Below are positions 1 to 8,978 of a stretch of 64,000 bases of DNA, in pieces. Position 1 is the first letter of the stretch. Each line of letters opens with the position of its first letter. A program made the position numbers and the translations under genes. The stretch is from Burkholderiales bacterium (GTDB lineage: Bacteria; Pseudomonadota; Gammaproteobacteria; Burkholderiales; Burkholderiaceae_F): assembly GCA_020248865.1 (NCBI GenBank), contig JADCGS010000010.1, positions 1-64,000 of the forward strand. Reading direction: 5' to 3'. The notes under the pieces were generated by a model, which saw nothing but the letters and a program-made list of their open reading frames with translations, did not search any database and was not told the origin of the DNA.

Positions 1-73
1 CCAGCGCCGCGCTCTCCGGCGGCAGCAACCGCGCCACCGCCTTGTCCTTGAATGCCTGTCCGTATCGAGCCAC
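1..73 (-). CDS. IS transposase, N-terminal fragment (continues beyond the left edge)
   Basis: The first 24 codons of a minus-strand gene are visible, starting at a GTG (73-71) with an AGGA Shine-Dalgarno-like sequence five bases upstream. The peptide begins (M/V)ARYGQAFKDKAVARLLPP, the typical start of the helix-turn-helix OrfA-type transposase subunit of IS3-like elements, which opens with a conserved 'ARYG..FK..AVARLLPP' stretch. The rest lies outside the window, so integrity cannot be judged. The end of the IS should lie within about 100 bases upstream of the start (around 75-170), but I could not identify a convincing terminal inverted repeat there. The family assignment comes from N-terminal resemblance only. 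Confidence 0.65.
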   Translation of the reverse strand, partial: MARYGQAFKDKAVARLLPPESAAL

Positions 74-466
74 TGTCGTCCTTCATCACCGCCCCCGGGT
101 TCTTGGTTCTATGGAGGCGACAACTATTCTGACGCGGGGGGGTGGATCTGAAGCAACTTGCGCCTCGCGACGCGCTCGATGTTGCGGAAGCGGGATACCG
201 GGCGGCTGTGAAACAAGGCCTCAGAATCAGAGCAAGCGAACGAGCGGATCACGCGCGATTGTGATCCGCCGAACGGATTCCGTCAATCGGAACGCCTGTC
301 GGGACCCTGGCCGTGTCTTGGCAGTGCGGAAAGTGGAGCAGACAGGGGTACCGTGAGCGTCGGCTTGCTGAGCTGAAGCTGACTTTCTTCGGGGCGGAGC
401 GAAAGCCTGCACCCGACCCAAAGCCGTCCCAGCAAAATGCGAAGAGCAGTCAGTCATTGACATCAC
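74..466. other. Non-coding stretch between IS fragment and zinc locus
   Basis: No convincing gene lies here. Short open frames exist on both strands, but their translations are rich in Arg, Ser and Cys without domain-like character, and they overlap each other. The left part probably holds the outer end of the insertion sequence, and the remainder looks like degraded sequence. The segment is 3' of the minus-strand zinc operon, so it would also hold that operon's terminator, but no strong hairpin with a T tract was found. Confidence 0.5.
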
Positions 467-1447
467 TCAGACCCTAGAGGTCACGCACTGCGCCAGCCCG
501 TCCAGCAGCACGTCCTTGGGCATGTCACGCCCGATGAAGACCATCTTGCTGTCGCGTTTCTCGCCTGGCTTCCAGGCGCTGCCGATGTCAGATCCCATCA
601 GCATGTGCACCCCCTGGAAGACGACGCGCTGCTCGACATTGCGGATGTTGAGCACGCCCTTGTAGCGCATCAGCTTGGTGCCATAGACCTGCACGATACC
701 GCTCAGAAAGTCCTCGACGCGCTCCAGGTTCAGCGGCCGGCTTTCGCGAAAGACGAACGAGGTCACGTCGTCGTCGTGCTCGTGGTCCACGTCGGTCAGG
801 AAGTCGGGCTCGATCTCCAGAATGGCGTTCAGGTTGAAGCCGCGGATGTCCAGAAGATCTTCAATGGCGGCCACGCCATGCTTGGCTTCACCGATCTTGG
901 CGCGCGGGTTCATCTTCACCAGGCGCTGGCGCAGATCGGCCACGTCGAGGGGCTGCACCACGTCGGTCTTGGTGATGAGGATGCGGTCGGCAAAGCCCAC
1001 CTGCTCCTGCGCTTCATGGTGTTCGTCCAGCTGCGCCGGTGCGTGTTTGGCGTCGACCATGGTGACGATGGCGTCGAGCAGGTATTGCTGGCCGATGTCT
1101 TCGTCGACGAAAAAGGTCTGCGCCACCGGGGCCGGGTCGGCCAGGCCGGTGGTCTCGATGATCACGCGGTCGAAGTGCAGCGTGCCGGCCGCCTTCTTGG
1201 CATGCAGCTCGCCCAGAATGCGCACCAGGTCGCCGCGTACGGTGCAGCAGATGCAGCCGTTGTTCATCTCGACAATCTGCTCGTCGCCGTCCTGCACGAG
1301 CAGTTCGTTGTCGATGCCGGCTTCGCCGAACTCGTTTTCGATGACGGCGATGCGGTGGCCGTGCTGCTCCTTCAGGATGCGGTTGAGCAGCGTGGTCTTG
1401 CCGCTGCCCAGGAAGCCGGTGAGGATGGTGACGGGGGTGAGGCTCAT
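467..1447 (-). CDS. COG0523 (CobW/CobP47K) family metallochaperone GTPase, YjiA-like
   Basis: This 326-residue G3E-family P-loop GTPase is thought to deliver or allocate metal, most likely zinc in this context. Visible motifs are the Walker A GFLGSGKT (residues 11-18), the metal-binding CxCC motif (C65, C67, C68, sequence GCICC), an ITKTD guanine-specificity motif near the middle, and an acidic/His patch (DVDHEHDDD) in the second half that could bind metal. A longer open frame runs upstream, but the ATG at 1447 sits exactly before the conserved N-terminus. It overlaps the stop of the PepSY gene by ATGA (1444-1447), so the two are probably translationally coupled. It is the last gene of the minus-strand operon. 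Its paralogue at 8975-10210 belongs to a different COG0523 subgroup. Zinc as the metal is inferred from the neighbouring Zur and ZnuABC genes. Confidence 0.88.
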   Translation of the reverse strand: MSLTPVTILTGFLGSGKTTLLNRILKEQHGHRIAVIENEFGEAGIDNELLVQDGDEQIVEMNNGCICCTVRGDLVRILGELHAKKAAGTLHFDRVIIETTGLADPAPVAQTFFVDEDIGQQYLLDAIVTMVDAKHAPAQLDEHHEAQEQVGFADRILITKTDVVQPLDVADLRQRLVKMNPRAKIGEAKHGVAAIEDLLDIRGFNLNAILEIEPDFLTDVDHEHDDDVTSFVFRESRPLNLERVEDFLSGIVQVYGTKLMRYKGVLNIRNVEQRVVFQGVHMLMGSDIGSAWKPGEKRDSKMVFIGRDMPKDVLLDGLAQCVTSRV

Positions 1448-2889
1448 GACAAGCTCCGGTGAGAGGTTGGAGGGGCACAGGGCAAGGGCATGACGCGGGC
1501 GGACGCCATGGCCCGGCGGGGCCGCACGCGCCGCCAGGCGATGACGACGCTGGTGATGGACAGCGCGGTGCCCGCGGTCATCGCCGTGAGCATCAGCAGA
1601 TCCCACAGCGGGCGCCGCTGCAGCAGCGGCTCGAAGTCCCAGCTGTGCAGCCCGTGGTAGAGCCAACGCGCCGCACGGTTGCTGGCATCGACGCGCCCGA
1701 AAGGCTGGCCGCTGCGGCTGTCGACATGCACCCAGGTGCGCGCCTCGTCATCGAAGCGAAGTCGCCACACCGGCAGCGGGCGTGGCGCATTCCGCGCGTG
1801 GTATTGCAAGTCCAGCGCGTCCAGGCGCTCGATTTGCTGCACGGTACCGAAGCCCAGCGCGGCGGCACGCGCGCGAACGAATGCTGCGTCGACAGCGACC
1901 TGGTGACCATCGCGCCGCAGTTCGCTGTCCCCGTCGCTGCGACGCAGCCACGCCAGCGTGCCGGCGCGATCGCGCAGCCATCGCACTTCCTTCACGCCGT
2001 TGGCCAACGTCGGCAGCGCGGGCTGCCAGGCGCCGCCGCCCCAGGCCTGAAGTTGCCCCTCTGAGACGCGCCGCGACGAGAATATGTCGCCCGGGTTCAT
2101 CGAAAGCAAGCCGCTGAGCAACCAGGCCAGCACGAAGAGCGCGCCGCCCAGGCCCAGCAGGTGGTGCCAGCGCATCCAGCCGGTGTAGGGGCTGCGCCGG
2201 CCGCTGGCGTAGCGGCGCCAGCGCAGCAGCCCGATCACGGTGCCGAGCAAGGCCGTCAGCAGCGCGTAGCCCGAGAGCACGATCACCGTCCAGTGCCAGG
2301 CCGTGGCGCGGCTGCGCAGCGCCGTCGGATAGACCCAGTGCACGACGGCGCCCACCCAGTTCCAGCCGCGCTCGGCACGCTGCGTGTCGCGCACCACTTC
2401 GCCTGTGCGGCTGCTGACGTAGTGCAGCCCACCATCGACCATCTGCACCGCGAACAGGGGCCGGTGCGGGTCGAGCGCCGACGAGATGCTCCACTGGTCG
2501 CGCTCGATGCGCGCGACCGCGTGTGCCGGGACGCCGGCGAAACGCTCGGCAGCGCGGCGCGCTGTCAACGCATCGACGACGAGGCGTTCGCCGCTGCGTC
2601 CGTCCAGGCCCAGCCAGCCGCTGCCGAGCAGGCGCAACGCGTAGATCGGGCGGTCCACAGGCTGCAGCAGGCGCACTTCGACAACCTCCGTTGCAGCCAC
2701 CGTGGCCAGGGCCGCGGCCGGCAGGATCGACGGCGTGGTCAGTTCGGGCAGGCCGGCGAGTCGCTCGCTGTCCGTCAGGGCGGGGAACGGCATGTACATC
2801 ATGACGAAGCCGCTGAGGAACCACAGCGTGACGAGCCCGCAGCCGAACACGCCCAGCCAGCGGTGGGTCAGAAAGAGCCAGCGCTTCAC
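1444..2889 (-). CDS. PepSY-associated membrane protein
   Basis: A 481-residue inner-membrane protein of the PepSY_TM family. The N-terminus has the typical LTHRWLG motif followed by the first membrane helix. Further membrane segments are seen around [19 protein letters not shown], around [12 protein letters not shown], and near the C-terminus ([20 protein letters not shown]), with large periplasmic PepSY-like segments between. The membrane-flanking His residues (HR, WHW, WHH, YHGLHSW) match the haem-ligand pattern known in PepSY reductases such as FoxB, which release iron from imported siderophores. Whether this protein is redox-active here is inferred. It lies four bases downstream of an ABC permease gene and overlaps the COG0523 gene after it, so it belongs to the receptor/ABC operon. 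Confidence 0.85.
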   Translation of the reverse strand: MKRWLFLTHRWLGVFGCGLVTLWFLSGFVMMYMPFPALTDSERLAGLPELTTPSILPAAALATVAATEVVEVRLLQPVDRPIYALRLLGSGWLGLDGRSGERLVVDALTARRAAERFAGVPAHAVARIERDQWSISSALDPHRPLFAVQMVDGGLHYVSSRTGEVVRDTQRAERGWNWVGAVVHWVYPTALRSRATAWHWTVIVLSGYALLTALLGTVIGLLRWRRYASGRRSPYTGWMRWHHLLGLGGALFVLAWLLSGLLSMNPGDIFSSRRVSEGQLQAWGGGAWQPALPTLANGVKEVRWLRDRAGTLAWLRRSDGDSELRRDGHQVAVDAAFVRARAAALGFGTVQQIERLDALDLQYHARNAPRPLPVWRLRFDDEARTWVHVDSRSGQPFGRVDASNRAARWLYHGLHSWDFEPLLQRRPLWDLLMLTAMTAGTALSITSVVIAWRRVRPRRAMASARVMPLPCAPPTSHRSLS

Positions 2890-2893
2890 CGGG

Positions 2894-4357
2894 CTACACC
2901 ACCTTGCTCCTGCGCAGCCGCCAGGCCGCCCAGGTCAGCAGCATCAGCACCGGCACCAGCAGCTGCAGCGCGGCCAGCGCCAAGCCGACATGCAGGCCTG
3001 CGCGCGGCGGCTCGGCCCAGGTGAAGCGGGGCATGGCCTGCAGGTCTTCCAGGCCGATGGCCCGGCCTTCGAGCAGGCGAGGCTCGAAGAAGGCCTTCCA
3101 TTCGCCATGGAAGCGGCCCACCTGGCGCCGGAACTGCAGGTAGCGATCGGAGCCCGACCCGGCCAGCGCGGTGAGCGACTCGCTGGCCACCAGCGCCGGC
3201 GACAGCCAGGACCATCGCGCCACCAGCGCCTGCTGTCCGGCCAGCTGGGTGTCGAAGCGCTCGGTCAGTGCTTCGATCTCGCGGTCGGTGTCACGGCCCA
3301 CCAGGTACTGGGCACGCCGCCGGCTGGCCACCTCGATCTTGCCGTCCTTCGGCAGCAGCACCTCGGGCTTATCGACGTAGCGATAGTCGGCGGCCAGCAT
3401 CTTGTTGTACCGGTTCAGTCCTTCCACCGCCGCCAGCCGCGTGCGCGTGGCCAGCTCGATGCGCGATGGCGCCGGGCTGGCCGCCTGCACGGCCAGGTTC
3501 ATCAGCACCGGCAGCACCAGCACCAGTAGCACCCAGGCCGCCAGCAGCGCCAGCGCGTTGAAGGCCGACGAGCGTCCCAGCGCGTTGACCGCCACGGCCA
3601 GTGCCAGCCAGAACAGCGCATAGGTCGCCACGAGCATCAGGGCCCAGCCCAGCGCCAGCAGGCCGTCCGCACTGCGAAGCTCGGGGCGTTGCCACAGCAG
3701 CGCGGCGCCAAGTACGAAGCAACTGGTGCCAAGCAGCGCCACGGCGCGCAGCGCGGCCTTGCCTGCCACCAAGGTCAATGCAGCCAGCGGTTGCGACAGC
3801 AACAGCTTCAGCGTCCCCTGCTCGCGCTCGGCCGACAAGAGATTCCAGCTCAGCGCCAGCACCGCCAGCGGCATCAGGTAGACGATGACGAACAGGGGGT
3901 CGAAAGGCCCGCTGAGTAGGTGCCATGGGCTCTCCAGCTCGGTGTCGTCCATGAAGCTGGCGCGGCTGCGGTAGGTGACTCGGTAGTAGTTGGGCTGCAT
4001 GTCCGACTGGCCCAGGGCCAGCGGCGCCAGCGCTTCGTAGGGCAGCAGCGCGGAGCGCGCGCCCATGCCGCTGCCCACCGACGCCGGGTCGGCCGGGTTG
4101 GAGAACGGGTCTGGTGTCTCGGTGCCCGCCAGCACGCGCTCCAGCCGTTGCGCCAGCGCCGCTTCCCGCTGCGGCTGCCTCGCCTGGATGTCAGCCAGCA
4201 CGGCCTCGCGCGAGGCCACCTCGGACAAGCCGTTGTAGAGCCCGAAGCCCAGCAGCAGCGCCAGCAGGCCGCACACGGCCCACAAGCTGCGGTCGGCCCA
4301 TAACAGCCGCGCCTCGTGATGGAAGACCCGCAGGAAAGTGGTCGAGGTCCGGATCAT
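2894..4357 (-). CDS. ABC-2-type transporter permease, DUF3526 family (second permease)
   Basis: A 487-residue membrane protein with an N-terminal helix (LWAVCGLLALLLGFGLYNGL), a long periplasmic loop, then a cluster of about five hydrophobic helices (for example PLFVIVYLMPLAVLALSWNL and LALLAAWVLLVLVLPVLMNL) and a final C-terminal helix. The layout and the motif 'SAEREQGTLKLLLSQPL' are typical of ABC-2 permeases carrying DUF3526. The start at 4357 is chosen because it overlaps the preceding permease by ATGA; the longer upstream frame is a shadow of that gene. It is paralogous to the gene at 4354-5742 and presumably forms a heterodimer with it, powered by the ATPase at 5739-6440. The substrate is unknown; a metal chelate or metallophore is inferred from the operon. 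Confidence 0.85.
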   Translation of the reverse strand: MIRTSTTFLRVFHHEARLLWADRSLWAVCGLLALLLGFGLYNGLSEVASREAVLADIQARQPQREAALAQRLERVLAGTETPDPFSNPADPASVGSGMGARSALLPYEALAPLALGQSDMQPNYYRVTYRSRASFMDDTELESPWHLLSGPFDPLFVIVYLMPLAVLALSWNLLSAEREQGTLKLLLSQPLAALTLVAGKAALRAVALLGTSCFVLGAALLWQRPELRSADGLLALGWALMLVATYALFWLALAVAVNALGRSSAFNALALLAAWVLLVLVLPVLMNLAVQAASPAPSRIELATRTRLAAVEGLNRYNKMLAADYRYVDKPEVLLPKDGKIEVASRRRAQYLVGRDTDREIEALTERFDTQLAGQQALVARWSWLSPALVASESLTALAGSGSDRYLQFRRQVGRFHGEWKAFFEPRLLEGRAIGLEDLQAMPRFTWAEPPRAGLHVGLALAALQLLVPVLMLLTWAAWRLRRSKVV

Positions 4358-5742
4358 GGCTTGCGCACCCCGACGGACCATGTGGCCACCGCCGCGGCCA
4401 GGGCCAGCCCGCCGGCCAGCACGGCGAGGCTGACAAGGTTGCCGCGCAAGGCCGTCAGCACGTCGATCGGTCGGTACTCGAAGCGGGGCACCCGGGCCCA
4501 CAGCTCCTTGCCGGCCTGGTAGCTGAAGTGCCGATCACCCAGCGGGTCGGCGTGTTCGACAAGGTCGTGGCTGATCAGGTCCTGCATCAGCCGCCGCTGC
4601 GCCTCGGCCGCCACCGAGAAGTGCCGATGCGCCGCGAAGTCGGTGCCGGCCAGCCCCATGGACCACCCGCGCAAGGCCAGCAGCGGCATGGCCAGGCCCG
4701 CCCACTCCTGCACGCGCTGCTGTTGCGCAAACGAGTCCCACAGGCGCCCGAAGTGTTCGTCGGTGACGCCATAGCCGGCCTCGTCGTCGATCTTCAAGGC
4801 GATGCCCCAGCGGTTCAGCGGCAGTTCGGCGCCCCAGCGCTTGTCGGTGCCGAGCTGCGCACGCCAGGCGCGGCGGTAGGCCTGGTCCAGGTCGTCGTCG
4901 ATGGCGCGGTTGAAAGCCTGTCGCGACGGGCTCGGGTGCACTTCGCGCGCCAGGTCGGAGGCCACGCGCGGGGCCAGCGTGACCCCGGCGATCCACAACG
5001 CCAGCAGCACGATCAGCGCCAGCCTCGTGCTCGGCGCGATCGCCGACACGGCCAGCACGCCGAGCACGGCGATGCCGAGGTACATCGCATAGCCCAGCGC
5101 CAGCAGCGCCAGGCGCAGCACCGCGTCTAGGCCTCCCTGTACGGCCATCGCGATGGCAGCCAGCAGCAGCGCCGGCAGCAGGCACGCGGCCAGCGCCGCC
5201 GCCAGCGCCAGCGCCTTGCCGGCCAGCAGTTGCCGGGGCCGCACACCCATGCTGGCGGCCAGCCGCAACGTGCCCTGCTCGCGTTCCGCTGCAAAGGCGT
5301 TGAAGCCCAGCACGATGACCAGCAGAGGCCCCAGCACCTGCAGCACCCAGGCCACCGACAGGCTTCCGAATCGTTGCAGCCCGGTGGCGTCCTGTGCCGG
5401 CCGGAAGCGCAGCTCGCTCTGGCGATGGGCCTGCAGCCAGATCGTCGAACCAACGAAAGGTGTGATGCCAGGGTCCATGATGGCCGTCGGGGGCAGCGGC
5501 TTGAAGGCATGCATGCCCTGATGGGCCGCGTCGTGCGGGTGGCGTTCGTCCTGGGCGATCCAGGCGTCGTAGTCCAGCGCCTGCGCGGCCTGGCGCTCGC
5601 CATCGGTGGCACGCTGCTGCTGCCAGCCGACCGCAAAGGCCGTGACGAGCAGCAGCAGCAGCAGGCCGCCGGCCAGCAGCAGGCGGCCATCGCGCCACAG
5701 CTCGGTGAGTTCGCGCCGGGCGACCAAGCCGGCGGCGCTCAT
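4354..5742 (-). CDS. ABC-2-type transporter permease, DUF3526 family (first permease)
   Basis: This 462-residue inner-membrane protein begins with a cytoplasmic segment (ARRELTELWRDGR) and a strong membrane helix of Leu residues. A periplasmic loop follows, then the family motif 'AAEREQGTLRLAASMGV' leading into five or so helices and a last helix near the C-terminus. It is built like the neighbouring permease and the two probably pair. Its start overlaps the stop of the ATPase gene by ATGA (5739-5742) and its stop overlaps the next permease start the same way, so the three subunits should be made together. No substrate-binding protein is encoded nearby, which fits an exporter or a receptor-fed system better than a classical importer. 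Confidence 0.85.
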   Translation of the reverse strand: MSAAGLVARRELTELWRDGRLLLAGGLLLLLLVTAFAVGWQQQRATDGERQAAQALDYDAWIAQDERHPHDAAHQGMHAFKPLPPTAIMDPGITPFVGSTIWLQAHRQSELRFRPAQDATGLQRFGSLSVAWVLQVLGPLLVIVLGFNAFAAEREQGTLRLAASMGVRPRQLLAGKALALAAALAACLLPALLLAAIAMAVQGGLDAVLRLALLALGYAMYLGIAVLGVLAVSAIAPSTRLALIVLLALWIAGVTLAPRVASDLAREVHPSPSRQAFNRAIDDDLDQAYRRAWRAQLGTDKRWGAELPLNRWGIALKIDDEAGYGVTDEHFGRLWDSFAQQQRVQEWAGLAMPLLALRGWSMGLAGTDFAAHRHFSVAAEAQRRLMQDLISHDLVEHADPLGDRHFSYQAGKELWARVPRFEYRPIDVLTALRGNLVSLAVLAGGLALAAAVATWSVGVRKP

Positions 5743-6440
5743 TTCATGTGCTCCAGGTACAGCGCTTCCAGATCGGCGTGGCTCAGTTCGTCGCTGCGCA
5801 GTTCGGCCACCAGGGAGCCGGCGCGCATGATGCCGATGCGGGTGCCGTTCTGCTTGGCGTGGAACAGGTCGTGCGTGGTCGTCAGCACGGCCACGCCACG
5901 GTCACGGGCGTCGCGCAGGAGCTGGGAGAACTCGGCTGCCGCCTTTGGATCGAGACCGGACGTCGGCTCGTCGAGCAGCAAGGCACGGGCGTTCTTCGCC
6001 AGCGCGATGGCGATGCCAACCTTCTGGCGCATGCCCTTCGAGTAGGTGGCCACGCGGCGGTCGGCCGCGCCCGTGTCCAGCCCGGCCTGTGCCAGCAGGC
6101 CCAGCAGTTCGGCACGCGGCGCCTGCCGGCCGGTGGCCAGCGCGGCAAAGTAGCGCAGGTTCTCCAGCCCAGACAGCGCCCCATACAGCATCACCTGCTC
6201 GGGGATGTAGGCCAGCCGCTGCTTGGTGAGCAGCGGTTCGCGCGTGACATCCATCCCGTCCACCAGGGCCTGGCCTTCGCTGAGATCGACGAAGTTCAGG
6301 AAGACGTTGACCAGCGTCGTCTTGCCAGCACCGTTTGCGCCAAGCAGGCAGTAGATCTCGCCGGGTTCGACCTTCAGGCTCACGGCGTCGAGCGCCCGGG
6401 TAGCGCCAAACTGCTTGCTCAGGGCCAGGGTCTGCAGCAT
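5739..6440 (-). CDS. ABC transporter ATP-binding protein
   Basis: A 233-residue ATPase of the CcmA/NosF-like ABC-2 class. It has Walker A GANGAGKTT (about residues 37-45), a degenerate signature segment YSKGMRQKVGIA, Walker B ALLLDEPTSGLDP and the switch His in TTTHD. The start at 6440 (MLQTLALSKQFGATRALD) is the natural N-terminus for the family; the longer open frame upstream reads antisense-like sequence of the receptor gene. It follows the TonB-dependent receptor by 14 bases and overlaps the first permease by four. It energises the two DUF3526 permeases downstream. Confidence 0.93.
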   Translation of the reverse strand: MLQTLALSKQFGATRALDAVSLKVEPGEIYCLLGANGAGKTTLVNVFLNFVDLSEGQALVDGMDVTREPLLTKQRLAYIPEQVMLYGALSGLENLRYFAALATGRQAPRAELLGLLAQAGLDTGAADRRVATYSKGMRQKVGIAIALAKNARALLLDEPTSGLDPKAAAEFSQLLRDARDRGVAVLTTTHDLFHAKQNGTRIGIMRAGSLVAELRSDELSHADLEALYLEHMK

Positions 6441-6454
6441 CGCCTCGCTCCCTG

Positions 6455-8710
6455 TCAGAATTCGAACCGCGCCGAGAGCTCCACCGTGCGCGGCGCTCCC
6501 AGGATCACCTGGTTGTTGGCGCTGGCGCCGCCCCAGGTGGCGTACAGCTCGTCGGTGAGGTTGCGCACGCGCAGCGTCAGCACCGCGGCCTTCAGCGTCC
6601 AGCTGGCATAGAGGTCGCCGAGCCAGTAGCCCTTCATGCGCACCGTGTTCGCATTGTTCGTGTACGCACCGCCCACGCCACGCAACGCGGCGCCCACCGC
6701 CAGCGGCAAGCCGTCGAAGCGGTAGTCGGCCCACAGGTTGCCGGTCTTCACCGGCACGTTGGGCGGCGTGTTGCCAACACGCGAGACGCCGCCGGCTTCG
6801 ACCAGCGTGTCGAACTTTGCATCGAGCAGCGCCACGTTGCCCGACAGCGTGAGGCCGCGCGCGGGCCGCCAGGCGCCAGCCAGCTCGATGCCCTGCGAGG
6901 CGATCTTGCCGTTGTTGACGGTCACCGCCGGGTTGGCCGGGTCGCGCGACAGCACGTTGTCCTGCTCGATCTTGTAGAGGGCGAGCGTCCAGTCGAATCG
7001 GTTGTCGGCCAGGCTCTGCTTCAGTCCGATCTCGAACTGCCTGCCCTTGGTCAGCGGAAAGCCGCTGTTGGCCGCCGACTGCAGCAGAAGATTGGACGTG
7101 CCGACCGGCGCCGCGGCGTTGACCGCCTGCACATAGAGCGTGGTGGCCAGGCTCCAGTCGTAGACCACACCCAGTCGCACTGAACTCGGCCGGTACGAGG
7201 TGCCGAACGCCGTGAAGCTGCCGGCGTTGAGGTCGTTGATCGTGCGGTCGAGTTCGATGCGTTCGGTGCGCAGTCCTGCCACCACGGTCAGGGCATCGGT
7301 GAGCTTGAGCGCGTCTTCGGCGAACAGCGCGGTGGTCTTCACCTTGGCCGTGATATCGGTGCGGTTGCCGCCACCGGTGGTCAATGCTGGATCGTCGTTG
7401 AACAGGCCCACGGTCGGGTTGAGGGCGGCGACCTGCAACGCGGCGTTGGTGGTGGCCGAGCCGTCGGAGAAGCGGCGCTGGCTGGCGAAGTCTGTATCGC
7501 TGTACTCGATGCCGGCCACGAAGCGATTGCGCATGCCACCCAGGCGACTGTCGTTCGCGAGGTCCACGCGCCCGGTCCAGACCTTGTGGTCGTGGCCGAT
7601 ATCGACCTGGTCGCGGTTCATGCGGTCCGGGGCGATGAAACTCAGGCTCTCGGCATTGCGCCAGCGACGGTCGGCACGGTAGGCGCCGATCTCGTTGCGA
7701 AGTTGCCACTGCGGGGCGATCTGCCACGACAGCTTGGCGCGCAACCACAGGCTGTCGGAGTCCATGCGGCCGTCGGCCACGTTGTAGTTGGTCCGTGCCA
7801 GGCGCCTGTCGATGACCCGCCCGGCGCTATCGCTTACCACGTCGGTCGGCTCAGCGGCGAAGGCCCGTGGCACGAGCGGTGTGCCGAAGTAGGCGCCGAT
7901 GTCGTCACGCAGGTAGTCGAGCGACAGATCGAGCTTGACCGCCGGCGCGAGCGCGAAGCTCACGGCCGCGGTCAGGTGATCGGATTTCGAGTCGGTTCGC
8001 TCAACCCACCCCTTGCTCCGGTTGTGGCTGAAATCGAAGCGATAGGCCCCAGCCTCCCCGAGGACCCCACCGGTGCCGACACCGGCGCGCACGCTGCCGA
8101 AGCTGCCATACGACAGCAGTGCCTCGGTACCGGGCGATCTTCGGTCAGCTTGCTTGGGCACGAAGTTCACCGCGCCGCCGATGCCGCCTTCGCCGTACAG
8201 CACCGAGGCCGGCCCCTTGAGCACTTCGATGCGCTCGTAGTTGAAACTATCCTGCGGCCGGTTGGACATGGTCGGCGTGGAGACGCGTCCGCCGTCGAAC
8301 AGGTAGGTGATGAAGCCGCCGGTGAAGCCGCGCGTCGATGCGATGCCTGGCGAACCCGGGTTGCCGCCAACCGTCACGCCGACGGCGCCACGCAGGGCTT
8401 CCTCTAGGGTACGCGCGCCGCGCAGGTCCATCGCCGCGCGCGAGATCACTTCCACCGACGCCGGCGTCTCCCGCAGGCTCAGGCCGAGGCGCGAACCGGT
8501 CTTCGCTTCACCGTCGAGATCGAGGGGTCGCGCAGAGGTGTCCGTGATGACGACGCGCTCCAATGCCTGCGCAGAGTCGGACACGGTCTGGCCCAGCGCG
8601 GGGGCACAGGCGGCCCAGCTCGCGGCCAGCGCCCACAGGGTGCGCCGCGACGGTCTGACCTGGGGGATGCTTCTGGAGCGCGAGTGCCGTGGCGTGATGG
8701 GTTGCTTCAT
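6455..8710 (-). CDS. TonB-dependent siderophore-type outer-membrane receptor
   Basis: A 751-residue receptor with a basic N-terminus and signal peptide (hydrophobic stretch around LWALAASWAACAPALG). A TonB-box-like segment (ERVVIT) and a plug domain follow (SVEVISRAAM, RTLEEALRG, then YERIEVLKGPASVLYGEGG). A 22-stranded barrel ends in the typical terminal Phe (SARFEF). The plug motifs match siderophore receptors of the FhuA/FpvA type. The chosen ATG at 8710 lacks a clear Shine-Dalgarno sequence, and a longer in-frame extension to 8893 looks non-natural. It sits in an operon directed by the Zur-type site at 10255-10276, so the ligand may be a zinc chelate or metallophore; that is inferred. The ABC ATPase follows by 14 bases. 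Confidence 0.92.
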   Translation of the reverse strand: MKQPITPRHSRSRSIPQVRPSRRTLWALAASWAACAPALGQTVSDSAQALERVVITDTSARPLDLDGEAKTGSRLGLSLRETPASVEVISRAAMDLRGARTLEEALRGAVGVTVGGNPGSPGIASTRGFTGGFITYLFDGGRVSTPTMSNRPQDSFNYERIEVLKGPASVLYGEGGIGGAVNFVPKQADRRSPGTEALLSYGSFGSVRAGVGTGGVLGEAGAYRFDFSHNRSKGWVERTDSKSDHLTAAVSFALAPAVKLDLSLDYLRDDIGAYFGTPLVPRAFAAEPTDVVSDSAGRVIDRRLARTNYNVADGRMDSDSLWLRAKLSWQIAPQWQLRNEIGAYRADRRWRNAESLSFIAPDRMNRDQVDIGHDHKVWTGRVDLANDSRLGGMRNRFVAGIEYSDTDFASQRRFSDGSATTNAALQVAALNPTVGLFNDDPALTTGGGNRTDITAKVKTTALFAEDALKLTDALTVVAGLRTERIELDRTINDLNAGSFTAFGTSYRPSSVRLGVVYDWSLATTLYVQAVNAAAPVGTSNLLLQSAANSGFPLTKGRQFEIGLKQSLADNRFDWTLALYKIEQDNVLSRDPANPAVTVNNGKIASQGIELAGAWRPARGLTLSGNVALLDAKFDTLVEAGGVSRVGNTPPNVPVKTGNLWADYRFDGLPLAVGAALRGVGGAYTNNANTVRMKGYWLGDLYASWTLKAAVLTLRVRNLTDELYATWGGASANNQVILGAPRTVELSARFEF

Positions 8711-8762
8711 GACGTTGAGTAGAGGGATGGAAGGAGGGGATGGCCTGTCAATGGAAGGCGGC

Positions 8763-8978
8763 TCAAAGACCTTCGAGTGCTTGCTCGAACCACTGGCGAA
8801 TGCGTTCGCGGTGGACCCGGCCGTATAGCTGCTCGAAGCGACGAGACTCGTCCGAGGTGGCGTCCTTCCACGCAGTCGAGCGCTCCTCGACATAGGTGCG
8901 CGTCAGGGGGATGCCGCACTCCACCGTGATGCAGTGGCGCCACTGCTCGTAGGTCTGCGGAATCGTCGGCGTCTTCAT
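8763..8978 (-). CDS. Small conserved-type protein linked to COG0523 GTPase
   Basis: This 71-residue soluble protein begins [16 protein letters not shown]. It has two Cys (in [12 protein letters not shown]) and several His, acidic and aromatic residues, and no signal peptide or membrane helix. Its start overlaps the stop of the COG0523 gene by ATGA (8975-8978), a strong sign of coupling. I recall very similar small proteins next to zinc-regulated COG0523 genes in other betaproteobacteria, but no function is known to me. The paired Cys/His layout suggests a metal- or partner-binding accessory factor, which is inference. A start eight codons further upstream is possible but less likely. Confidence 0.75.
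   Translation of the reverse strand: MKTPTIPQTYEQWRHCITVECGIPLTRTYVEERSTAWKDATSDESRRFEQLYGRVHRERIRQWFEQALEGL

Noticed and set aside
42-466. Two overlapping short open frames near the left edge
   Set aside because: Low-complexity Arg/Ser-rich translations, no ribosome-binding site or motif; better explained as insertion-sequence end and spacer DNA.
8711-8762. Separate promoter or second operator ahead of the TonB receptor
   Set aside because: The 52-base gap has no AT-rich palindrome or promoter-like hexamers.
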